A model generated the notes under the pieces. It worked only from the letters and a program-made list of their open reading frames with translations, ran no database searches and was not told the origin of the DNA. Of a stretch of DNA of 5,147 nucleotides, positions 1-5,147 are shown in pieces. Every line of letters starts with the position of its first letter. Position 1 is the first letter of the stretch. The stretch lies in NCBI GenBank assembly GCA_035507915.1, contig DATJNS010000514.1, positions 1 to 5,147 of the forward strand, read 5' to 3'. Both the position numbers and the translations under genes were made by a program. This DNA comes from JACQAI01 sp035507915 (GTDB lineage Bacteria > Pseudomonadota > Alphaproteobacteria > Elsterales > Elsteraceae).

Positions 1-468
1 CGCGGGCTCGATCACGGCACGTGGGTCCCGCTCAGCCTGATCTATCCGGCGGCCGACATCCCGGTCGTGCAGCTCTCGCTGCAAACCCATCTCGGCGCCG
101 AGCATCATTACCGCATGGGGGTGGCGCTGCGCCCGCTGCGCGACGAGGGCGTGCTGATCGTCGGCTCGGGCAGCTTGACCCACAATCTGATGGCGCTGCG
201 CCGCGACGGCGGCGACCATCTGGCGCCGCCGGCTTGGGTCAGCGCGTTCGACCAGTGGGTTGCCGACGCGGTCGCGGCGCGCGACGTCGCCGCGCTGCTC
301 GCCTGGGAGCGGCAGGCGCCTTACGCGCAGCAGAATCATCCGAGCGACGAGCATTTCCTGCCCTTGTTCGTGGCCCTCGGCGCCGGCGCGCCAGAGGCGA
401 GCGGCGTGCGCATCCACCACAGCCACACCTACGGCGCGCTCGCCATGGACGCTTACGCGTTTCCCTAA
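1..468 (+). CDS. DODA-type extradiol aromatic ring-opening dioxygenase family protein (LigB/YgiD-like), 3' part
   Basis: This is the C-terminal 155 codons of a gene that begins left of the window; the frame is open from base 1. Family proteins are about 255-270 residues, so roughly the first 100, including the first metal-ligand histidines, are missing here. Visible family signatures, numbered from the window edge, are DHGTWVPL at 4-11, GSGSLTHNL at 55-63 and the HPSDEHFLPLFVALGA block at 113-128. The histidines in the last two blocks are the expected late metal or active-site residues. Family members are cytosolic, Fe(II)- or Zn(II)-dependent enzymes that open catechol-type rings; plant relatives make betalamic acid from DOPA. 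The substrate cannot be told from this sequence. A GTG at 67 opens a shorter frame, but it lies after the conserved DHGTWVPL block and is not the true start. The gene ends 93 bp before the next one and has no visible link to the B12 genes downstream. Confidence 0.88.
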   Translation, partial: RGLDHGTWVPLSLIYPAADIPVVQLSLQTHLGAEHHYRMGVALRPLRDEGVLIVGSGSLTHNLMALRRDGGDHLAPPAWVSAFDQWVADAVAARDVAALLAWERQAPYAQQNHPSDEHFLPLFVALGAGAPEASGVRIHHSHTYGALAMDAYAFP

Positions 469-473
469 AATCA

Positions 474-497
474 CCGGCGATTTCCGGCATCCGCCGG
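474..497 (+). terminator. Possible weak hairpin terminator after the dioxygenase gene
   Basis: The arms CCGGCGAT (474-481) and AT plus CGCCGG (489-490 and 492-497) pair over 8 bp with one bulged C at 491 and a 7-nt loop. The hairpin begins 5 nt after the dioxygenase stop codon, which is a suitable place for a terminator. The tail that follows (GGGTTTGAG) has only three T residues, so it is not a classical Rho-independent terminator. In DNA this GC-rich, short CCGG/GGCC hairpins also arise by chance. Confidence 0.25.
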
Positions 498-500
498 GGT

Positions 501-535
501 TTGAGATGAATTTCGTAAGCCTTTCGCGCTAGGCT
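501..535 (+). promoter_or_regulatory. Weak promoter candidate upstream of the membrane-protein gene
   Basis: This is the only clearly AT-richer stretch of the 93-bp gap. It contains TTGAGA at 501-506 (4 of 6 to TTGACA) and TAGGCT at 530-535 (3 of 6 to TATAAT). The 23-nt spacing between them is too long for a standard sigma-70 pair, so at best one of the two boxes is real. The TAGGCT box lies 32 nt before the ATG at 562, close to the distance of the -10-like boxes before cbiD and the acetyltransferase gene. There is no strong Shine-Dalgarno sequence; the best is CTGGA about 8 nt before the ATG. Confidence 0.2.
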
Positions 536-561
536 TCCCTCGATCAGCCTGGACCGACCGC

Positions 562-1767
562 ATGGCGGAAGACGGCTATTACGAGCTGCAGGTGCTGGAT
601 CGCGCGGGCTGGAGCCTGCGCAACCGGTTCCCGACCTCGGCCGACGACCCCATGGTCGTGATGCGGGCGCGCGCCGAGGCCGAGCAGGCCGCCCAGGATC
701 CCGAGGTGCGCGGCGTCGAGCTCACCTACGAGTTCATGGACGCGAAGACCAACGAGGTCCGCCGCGAGGCGGTGTTCAGCTGGGGCAGCGCGCGCGCAGC
801 GCCGGCCGCGGGACCGGCGTCGACCGCCTCGACGCGCCGGCAGATCCTGCGCACTGCGCGCGCCGAGGGCCGTGTCCGGCCGCGCGGTGGATCGCCCGGC
901 GGCGCGGCGCCACGCCGCGGCGGTCCCGCCCGGCCCGGAGCGCCCGAGATCGAGCCGCCCGAGATCGAGCCGCCCGCTGCGTCCGACGCGCTGCCGACCT
1001 CGGCGTCGCGCCGCGGCGGCCCGTGGTGGCGGCGCGGCTGGGTCGCGATGCTCGGCAGCCTGGTGCTCGCGGCCGGCGCGACCGCGGTGATCTGGATCGG
1101 CCTGGCGCACCGCATCGAGACCGTGGCGGCGGTCGATCCGCGGCCGGTGCAGGCCGGCCTCTTCACCGTGATCCTCTTGTTCTGCCTCGGCGTGCTCGCA
1201 TGGGTGCAGCGCCGCGGCATCGCCGCGCTGATGACGACCGAGCGCGCGCCGAAGCCGGCCGCGTCGAGCTCGGCGCCCGCCGTGATCGAGATTCCCGAGC
1301 CGGTGCCGCCGGCCGGGCCGCGGCCGAAGGCGTTGGCGCCCGGCGACGCGGTGGTCGAGATCCAGCAGGCGCGGCTGCTGCGCTTCCTGCGCGACTGCCT
1401 GATGCACAAGGACATGCGCGCGGCCTTCGCGTCCGACAACAAGTTGACCGATCCCCACATCGTGCACGGCGTGCATCTCTTCATGCTCGGCGCCGGCGAG
1501 GTCTGCGTCACCGACACGGCGAGCGGCATCAGCGACCGCGCCCACCTCGTCAAGGTCATGAAGGCGTTGATGCGCGCCATCGGCTCGCCCGAGGATCGCG
1601 CCGAGGCCTTCGTGTCGCAGCTCGAGAGCTACCGCAAGAAGCCCGAGGAGCACACCATGATCCTGCTCGGCCAGCTCGCGATGGATCACTATCTGCAGAG
1701 CAACCAGGTCGAGGATGGCGTGCTCAGCAAGGCCCTGATGCGCTGGTCGGCGCCGAACAGCGAGTAG
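562..1767 (+). CDS. Uncharacterised protein with two predicted transmembrane helices and soluble N- and C-terminal domains
   Basis: I do not recognise this 401-residue protein. Residues 1-75 form a compact, charged N-terminal part (YYELQVLDRAGW near 7-17, then alternating helix- and strand-like segments up to VFSW at 71-74). Residues 76-158 are a linker rich in Pro, Ala, Gly and Arg, with a duplicated PEIEP at 128-137. Two hydrophobic segments, about 160-182 and 198-216, look like membrane helices joined by a loop of some 15 residues; Arg-rich flanks before the first and after the second suggest both termini are cytoplasmic. A second Pro/Ala/Ser linker (225-262) leads to a well-ordered C-terminal domain (about 265-385) with LLRFLRDCLMHKDMRAAF at 272-289, HGVHLFMLGAGEVCV at 302-316 and a helical end. 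No catalytic motif is evident. The ATG at 562 is chosen because it opens the N-terminal domain directly and follows a non-coding gap. Codon use matches the neighbours. It could be a membrane-anchored sensor or scaffold, but that is only a guess. That the gene is real is well supported; its function is not. Confidence 0.85.
   Translation: MAEDGYYELQVLDRAGWSLRNRFPTSADDPMVVMRARAEAEQAAQDPEVRGVELTYEFMDAKTNEVRREAVFSWGSARAAPAAGPASTASTRRQILRTARAEGRVRPRGGSPGGAAPRRGGPARPGAPEIEPPEIEPPAASDALPTSASRRGGPWWRRGWVAMLGSLVLAAGATAVIWIGLAHRIETVAAVDPRPVQAGLFTVILLFCLGVLAWVQRRGIAALMTTERAPKPAASSSAPAVIEIPEPVPPAGPRPKALAPGDAVVEIQQARLLRFLRDCLMHKDMRAAFASDNKLTDPHIVHGVHLFMLGAGEVCVTDTASGISDRAHLVKVMKALMRAIGSPEDRAEAFVSQLESYRKKPEEHTMILLGQLAMDHYLQSNQVEDGVLSKALMRWSAPNSE
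941..976 (+). repeat. 15-bp tandem repeat, 2.4 copies, inside the membrane-protein gene
   Basis: The unit CGCCCGAGATCGAGC occurs at 941-955 and again, identically, at 956-970, followed by a partial third copy CGCCCG at 971-976. Being 15 bp long, it keeps frame and encodes PEIEP twice, then P (residues 128-138), within the Pro-rich linker before the first membrane helix. Identity at the DNA level suggests a recent duplication or replication slippage. Confidence 0.9.
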
Positions 1768-1787
1768 GCCTTCCCCGCTCAACCCCC

Positions 1788-1815
1788 GTGACACGCGGGC
1801 CTGCCCGGCCATAAT
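1788..1815 (+). promoter_or_regulatory. Candidate sigma-70-type promoter for cbiD-cobK
   Basis: GTGACA at 1788-1793 matches TTGACA at 5 of 6 positions, and CATAAT at 1810-1815 matches TATAAT at 5 of 6. The spacer is 16 nt. This is the best hexamer pair I found in any gap of the window. Transcription would start near 1822, giving a leader of roughly 17 nt before the ATG at 1839, with the purine-rich GGACGGGG (1824-1831) as a plausible ribosome binding site. A leader this short leaves no room for a cobalamin riboswitch. The -35 box also overlaps a small hairpin, CCCGTG/CGCGGG (1785-1799, loop ACA), which may be chance. Confidence 0.45.
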
Positions 1816-1838
1816 CCTGTCTCGGACGGGGCAGTAGC

Positions 1839-2924
1839 ATGGCGGCGACATCGCGACGACCGGAGGGCGAGCTGCGCAAGGGCTGGACCACCGGCGCCTG
1901 CGCCGCCGCCGCGGCGCGCGCCGCGTTCGAGGCGTTGCACACCGGGCGCTTCGCCGATCCGGTGACGATTCGGCTGCCGCGCGGCGAGCGTCCGAGCTTC
2001 GCGCTGGCCGCGCGCGACATTGGGCCGGGGCGCGCCACCGCCGGCGTCGTCAAGGACGCCGGTGACGATCCCGACGTCACCCACGGCGCGCTCGTGCTCG
2101 TCACCGTCGAATCGGGGCCCGCCGCCAGCGGCGTGGCGTTCCGCGCCGGCGAGGGCGTCGGCACGGTGACGCGCGCCGGCCTGGCGCTGGCGGTCGGCGA
2201 GCCCGCGATCAATCCGGGGCCCCGCGCCATGATCGCGCAGGCGATCGCCGACGCCGCCGAGAGCCTGGGCGTCGCCGCCGACGCGGTCGTCACGATCGCG
2301 GTGCCGGGCGGCGTCGCGCTCGCGGCGCAGACGCTCAACGCCCGGCTCGGCATCCTGGGCGGCCTGTCGATCCTCGGCACCACGGGCGTGGTCGTGCCGT
2401 ACTCCTGTGCGTCCTGGATCCACACCATTCATCGCGGCGTCGACGTCGCGCGCGCCGCCGGGCGCCGTCATCTCGCCGGCGCCACCGGCTCGACCTCCGA
2501 GCAGGCGGTGCGCGCGTTGCATGCGCTCGACGACGTCGCGTTGATCGACATGGGCGATTTCGTCGGCGCGTTGCTCAAATATCTGCGTCGTCATCCGGTC
2601 GAGCGCCTGACCGTCGCGGGCGGCTTCGGCAAGCTCGCCAAGCTCGCGCAGGGCCATCTCGACCTCCATTCGGCGCGCAGCCGCGTCGATTTGCCCGCGC
2701 TCGCGGCGCTTGCCGAGTCGCTGGGTGCCGACGCAGCGGCAGTCGGCCGCGCGGCCAGCGCCGCCGAGCTCCTGCTGGCGAGCGGCGCCGCGCGCCGTGC
2801 GCTCGCCGAGCGCGTCGCCGGTCACGCGCGCGCGGTCGCGCTCGCGACCTTGTCGGGCGGCACGGCGGTCGACGTCGCGATCTTCGACCGCGCCGGCACG
2901 TTGATCGCACATGCCGGTCCGTAA
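1839..2924 (+). CDS. cbiD: Cobalt-precorrin-5B (C1)-methyltransferase CbiD
   Basis: CbiD uses S-adenosylmethionine to methylate C-1 of the corrin precursor after the two-carbon fragment is lost, in cobalamin ring synthesis in the cytosol. At 361 residues it has the usual family length and appears complete. Recognisable CbiD blocks, in order, are KGWTTGACA (14-22), VKDAGDDPDVTHG (71-83), INPGPRAMI (124-132), GILGGLSILGTTGVVVPYS (171-189), GATGSTSE (214-221), MGDFVG (238-243) and GGFGKLAKLAQGHLDLHS (261-278). The ATG at 1839 is chosen because it starts just ahead of the KGWTTG block and follows GGACGGGG. The last 14 nt overlap cobK, so the two are almost certainly co-transcribed and perhaps translationally coupled. 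CbiD is the anaerobic-route counterpart of CobF; which cobalt-insertion route this organism uses depends on genes outside the window. Confidence 0.96.
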   Translation: MAATSRRPEGELRKGWTTGACAAAAARAAFEALHTGRFADPVTIRLPRGERPSFALAARDIGPGRATAGVVKDAGDDPDVTHGALVLVTVESGPAASGVAFRAGEGVGTVTRAGLALAVGEPAINPGPRAMIAQAIADAAESLGVAADAVVTIAVPGGVALAAQTLNARLGILGGLSILGTTGVVVPYSCASWIHTIHRGVDVARAAGRRHLAGATGSTSEQAVRALHALDDVALIDMGDFVGALLKYLRRHPVERLTVAGGFGKLAKLAQGHLDLHSARSRVDLPALAALAESLGADAAAVGRAASAAELLLASGAARRALAERVAGHARAVALATLSGGTAVDVAIFDRAGTLIAHAGP

Positions 2925-3714
2925 GCCGCACCATCTCCTGATCCTCGGCGGCACCGCCGAGGCGGCGGCGCTCGCCCACGGCGCGCTCGCGGAGTTCAGC
3001 GAGCGGCTCACGGTCACGACCTCGCTCGCCGGGCGCACCGAGCAGCCCGGACCGTTGCCCGGCGCGGTGCGCATCGGCGGCTTCGGCGGTATCGACGGCT
3101 TGCGCGATTTCATCGTGGCGGAGGCGATCGATCTGCTGATCGACGCGACCCATCCGTTCGCCGATCAGATGGCGCGCCACGCGCGCGAAGCGGCGGACGC
3201 CGCGCAGATCGCGCGCCTGGCCTTGATCCGGCCGCCGTGGCGACGCCACGCGCTCGACCGCTGGATCGAGGTCGGCGACGTGGCAGGCGCGGCGTCGGTG
3301 CTGCCGCGCGTCGGGCGCCGCGTGTTCCTGACCGTCGGCGCCAGCGAGCTCGAGCCGTTCGCGACGCTCGCCGACCGGTTTTTCCTGGTTCGCCTGATCG
3401 ATGCGCCGCGCGAACCGCTGGCGTTCGCCGACTGCGAGGTCGTGCTGGGGCGCGGCCCTTTCACGGTCGCGGAGGAGCGCCAGCTCATGCGCCGCCACGC
3501 CATCGACGTGGTGGTCAGCAAGGCGAGCGGCGGCGCCGCCACCGAAGCCAAGATCATCGCCGCGCGCGAGCTGTCGCTGCCGGTCGTGATGGTGCGCCGG
3601 CCGCTGCCCGAGCGCGGCGAGCGCGTCGATACGGTCGAGGGCGCGCTGGTCTGGCTGCGCCGCCGCCTGGCGCTGCTCGACCGCCAGCTCCGCACCGTGT
3701 CGAGCGAGAGCTGA
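2911..3714 (+). CDS. cobK: Precorrin-6A reductase (CobK/CbiJ family)
   Basis: This enzyme performs the NADPH-dependent reduction of one double bond in the macrocycle of precorrin-6A (or its cobalt form) during corrin synthesis. At 267 residues its length is normal for the family. Diagnostic parts are the N-terminal nucleotide-binding-type ILGGTAEAAALA (11-22), GFGG (57-60), the family hallmark LIDATHPFADQM (76-87), LTVGASELEPF (140-150), GRGPF (180-184), SKASGGAATEAKI (203-215) and PVVMVRRP (224-231). The start ATG at 2911 lies inside the end of cbiD, giving a 14-nt overlap in another frame. No clear Shine-Dalgarno sequence precedes it, which fits translation by ribosomes finishing cbiD. Sequence alone does not say whether the substrate carries cobalt (CbiJ) or not (CobK). 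The symbol cobK is used because cobM-type naming is usual in this kind of organism. Confidence 0.95.
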   Translation: MPVRKPHHLLILGGTAEAAALAHGALAEFSERLTVTTSLAGRTEQPGPLPGAVRIGGFGGIDGLRDFIVAEAIDLLIDATHPFADQMARHAREAADAAQIARLALIRPPWRRHALDRWIEVGDVAGAASVLPRVGRRVFLTVGASELEPFATLADRFFLVRLIDAPREPLAFADCEVVLGRGPFTVAEERQLMRRHAIDVVVSKASGGAATEAKIIAARELSLPVVMVRRPLPERGERVDTVEGALVWLRRRLALLDRQLRTVSSES

Positions 3715-3725
3715 TGCTGTAGAGT
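3697..3725 (+). promoter_or_regulatory. Weak promoter candidate upstream of the acetyltransferase gene
   Basis: TAGAGT at 3720-3725 matches TATAAT at 4 of 6 positions, and GTGTCG at 3697-3702 matches TTGACA at 3 of 6, with a 17-nt spacer. The -35 part lies in the last codons of cobK and the -10 part just after its stop. The box is 33 nt before the ATG at 3753. The acetyltransferase gene could equally be read through from cobK, since the gap is only 38 bp and holds no hairpin terminator. Confidence 0.25.
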
Positions 3726-3742
3726 GCGCGTCGCGATTTTCC

Positions 3743-3746
3743 GAGG
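3743..3746 (+). promoter_or_regulatory. Shine-Dalgarno site of the acetyltransferase gene
   Basis: GAGG lies 6 nt before the ATG at 3753. It is the clearest ribosome binding site in the window and supports this start over the internal ATG at 3840 (residue 30). Confidence 0.6.
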
Positions 3747-3752
3747 CGCCGC

Positions 3753-4484
3753 ATGACCGAGCATCGCAACCGCCTGAACCAGCCGATCGGCTTCCCGCTG
3801 CCGGACTGGCGCGGCGCGCCGCGGCCGTCGCGCACGCCGATGCAGGGCCGGTTCTGCCGGCTCGAGCCGCTCGACCCCGCGCGCCACGCCGACCAACTCT
3901 GGGACGCGATCCAGCTCGACCGCGACGGCCGCAACTGGACCTATCTTCCGGTCGGTCCGTTCGACGCCGCCGCCGCGTTCCGCGTTTGGGCCGAGACGGC
4001 GAGCGTCGGCGATGATCCGGTGTTCTTCGCCATCGTCGACCAGGCGACCGGCCGCGCCGTCGGCTACGCGAGCTTCATGCGTATCGATCCGAAGAACGGC
4101 GTCATCGAGGTCGGCCACATCAACTTTACGCCGGCGCTGCAGAAGCGGCCGGCGGCGACCGAGGCCATGTTCCTGATGATGCGCCGCGTGTTCGACGAGC
4201 TCGGCTACCGGCGCTACGAATGGAAATGCGATTCCTGCAATGCGCCGTCGCGCGCCGCCGCCGCGCGGCTCGGTTTCGCCTACGAGGGGCTGTTCCGCCA
4301 GGCCGTCGTCACCAAGGGGCGCAACCGCGACACCGCGTGGTTCTCGATCCTCGACCGCGAATGGCCGGCTCTGCAGATCGCCTTCGAGCGCTGGCTGGCG
4401 CCCGAGAATTTCGCGCCCGACGGCAGCCAGCGCGAAAGCTTGTCGGCGCTGACCAAGGCCGCGCTCGCGCCGCTGCGCGGATAG
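3753..4484 (+). CDS. GNAT-family N-acetyltransferase, RimJ/RimL-like
   Basis: This 243-residue cytosolic protein has the layout of the RimJ/RimL-type GNAT fold, which transfers an acetyl group from acetyl-CoA to an amine on a protein or small molecule. Residues 1-30 are a family-style extension (NQPIGFPLPDW at 9-19). The GNAT core begins at GRFCRLEPLDPARHADQLW (32-50), continues through GRAVGYASFMRIDPKNGVIEVG (100-121) and the CoA-binding region LQKRPAATEAM (129-139), and ends with the typical CNAPSRAAAARLGFAYEGLFRQ (162-183). The second glycine position of the classical Q/R-x-x-G-x-G/A motif is Pro133; this Arg-Pro-Ala-Ala-Thr-Glu variant is, from memory, usual in this subfamily, so the fold is probably intact. 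The substrate is unknown. Position between cobK and cobM does not imply a role in B12 synthesis. The stop TAG is followed immediately by the reverse-strand stop of cobM. Confidence 0.9.
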   Translation: MTEHRNRLNQPIGFPLPDWRGAPRPSRTPMQGRFCRLEPLDPARHADQLWDAIQLDRDGRNWTYLPVGPFDAAAAFRVWAETASVGDDPVFFAIVDQATGRAVGYASFMRIDPKNGVIEVGHINFTPALQKRPAATEAMFLMMRRVFDELGYRRYEWKCDSCNAPSRAAAARLGFAYEGLFRQAVVTKGRNRDTAWFSILDREWPALQIAFERWLAPENFAPDGSQRESLSALTKAALAPLRG

Positions 4485-5147
4485 TCAGCGCGCCGGCCGC
4501 AGCACGTGGCTGTGCGCGGGGTCGTAGAGCGCGCTGTCGCGGAAATCCGCCGCGTCGAGCGCGCGGCCGACCAGGATCAGGGCGGTGCGCGTGAAGCCGG
4601 CCGCTTTCACCGCGTCGCGGACGGTCGCGAGCGTGCCGCGCACGATCTGCTGGTCCGGCCAGCTCACGCGGTGGGCGACGATCGCCGGGCAGTCGGCGCC
4701 GTAGAACGGCGTCAGCCGGCGCACCACCACGGCCAGATTGTTGATCGACAGGTGGATTGCCAGCGTGGCGCGGCTGGCGGCCAGGGTCTCGAGCGCCTCG
4801 CCGTGCGGCATGTCGCTCGCCCGCACCGCGGTGCGCGTCAGGATCACGGTCTGCGCGACGCCGGGCAGCGTCAGCTCGGTCTTGAGCGCGGCGGCGGCGG
4901 CGGCGAACGCCGGCACGCCGGGCACCACCTCGTAGGGGATGGCGAGCGCGTCGAGCCGGCGCATCTGCTCGGCGATCGCGCCGTAGATCGACGGGTCGCC
5001 CGAATGAACTCGTGCGATGTCGAGGCCGGCGCGATGCGCCGTCGCCATTTCCGCGACGATCTCGTCGAGGGTAAGCGACGACGTGTCGACGATGCGTGCG
5101 GAGCGCGGCGCGTCGGCGATCACCTCCGCCGGCACCAACGAGCCCGC
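4485..5147 (-). CDS. cobM: Precorrin-4 C(11)-methyltransferase (CobM/CbiF), N-terminus outside window
   Basis: CobM uses S-adenosylmethionine to methylate C-11 of precorrin-4 to give precorrin-5; CbiF is the equivalent for the cobalt-containing form. The window holds 220 codons plus the stop; full family proteins are about 250-260 residues, so roughly 35, including the first glycine-rich SAM-binding loop, lie to the right. The frame is open to the edge and begins with AGSLVP, an internal CobM motif, so the in-frame TTG at 5138 is not the real start. Numbered from the edge, other signatures are RVHSGDPSIYGA (46-57), YEVVPGVPAF (72-81), LTRT (103-106) and the C-terminal LILVGRAL block. The uroporphyrinogen/tetrapyrrole methyltransferase family is certain; the HSGDPSIYGA and AGSLVP motifs point to the C-11 enzyme rather than CobA, CobI or CobJ. 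It is convergent with the acetyltransferase gene, with no spacer. Its operon partners, if any, lie right of the window. Confidence 0.95.
   Translation of the reverse strand, partial: AGSLVPAEVIADAPRSARIVDTSSLTLDEIVAEMATAHRAGLDIARVHSGDPSIYGAIAEQMRRLDALAIPYEVVPGVPAFAAAAAALKTELTLPGVAQTVILTRTAVRASDMPHGEALETLAASRATLAIHLSINNLAVVVRRLTPFYGADCPAIVAHRVSWPDQQIVRGTLATVRDAVKAAGFTRTALILVGRALDAADFRDSALYDPAHSHVLRPAR

Noticed and set aside
21..509. A + strand open frame overlapping the dioxygenase gene, and a - strand one at 239-490
   Set aside because: Both give Arg/Ala/Gly-rich products without structure, while the frame 1-468 carries clear DODA-family motifs.
1802..1833. Inverted repeat TGCCC (1802-1806) and GGGCA (1829-1833) flanking the cbiD -10 box, a possible operator
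   Set aside because: The arms are only 5 bp with a 22-nt gap, which is expected by chance in DNA this GC-rich.
1768..1838. Searched for a cobalamin riboswitch upstream of cbiD
   Set aside because: The gap is only 71 bp, too short for the roughly 200-nt element, and I see no B12-box-like sequence.
544..1851. A 435-codon open frame on the - strand opposite the membrane-protein gene
   Set aside because: It is a shadow of strong third-position G/C bias. The product is an Arg/His/Ala/Gly-rich string without domain-like pattern, and the + strand frame has coherent domains and membrane helices.
1779..3113. A 444-codon open frame on the - strand opposite cbiD and cobK
   Set aside because: The + strand frames here are unmistakable CbiD and CobK. 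The antisense product is low-complexity and Arg-rich, as expected from GC-rich complement frames. The same holds for the - strand frames at 1724-2428, 2575-3498 and 3165-4118.
4888..4905. Six GCG triplets in a row, a possible microsatellite
   Set aside because: They encode the alanine run after the VVPGVPAF motif of CobM, where small residues are normal; GCC/GCG runs are common in this composition.
4738..4935. A small + strand open frame inside cobM
   Set aside because: It lies wholly within a strongly conserved CobM coding region on the other strand and has no ribosome binding site or recognisable product.

Overview
This window is very GC-rich (about 70% by eye), densely coding DNA with strong G/C bias at third codon positions. 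Protein style and gene content (a YgiD-like DODA dioxygenase, CbiD, CobK, CobM, a RimJ/RimL-like acetyltransferase) fit an alphaproteobacterium, perhaps Rhodospirillales or Hyphomicrobiales. That placement is inferred from composition and protein style, not from a marker gene. I see no rRNA, tRNA, CRISPR array, insertion sequence, phage gene or origin.

Layout on the + strand: the last 155 codons of a DODA-type extradiol dioxygenase family protein (1-468); a 93-bp gap with a hairpin and an AT-richer stretch; an unrecognised protein with two predicted membrane helices (562-1767); a 71-bp gap with the best promoter candidate in the window; cbiD (1839-2924), overlapped by 14 nt by cobK (2911-3714); a 38-bp gap; and a GNAT acetyltransferase (3753-4484). 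On the - strand, cobM (4485-5147) enters from the right edge, lacks its N-terminus here, and ends so that its stop codon directly abuts the stop codon of the acetyltransferase gene.

How the genes work together: cobM, cbiD and cobK act in the corrin-ring part of cobalamin (vitamin B12) synthesis. CobM methylates C-11 of precorrin-4. CbiD methylates C-1 after the C-1 acyl fragment is lost. CobK reduces the macrocycle of precorrin-6A. The window is therefore one edge of a B12 biosynthesis cluster whose remaining genes probably lie to the right. The cbiD-cobK pair is convergent with cobM, with an apparently unrelated acetyltransferase gene between them. No cobalamin riboswitch fits in the short cbiD leader. 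The dioxygenase and the membrane protein have no obvious link to B12.

I did not find a clearly new system. The least explained item is the two-helix protein at 562-1767, with its conserved-looking N- and C-terminal soluble parts and a low-complexity linker. Also worth a look are the use of cbiD rather than cobF in a probably aerobic-type lineage, the zero-spacing convergent stops, and -10-like hexamers at a similar distance from three start codons.
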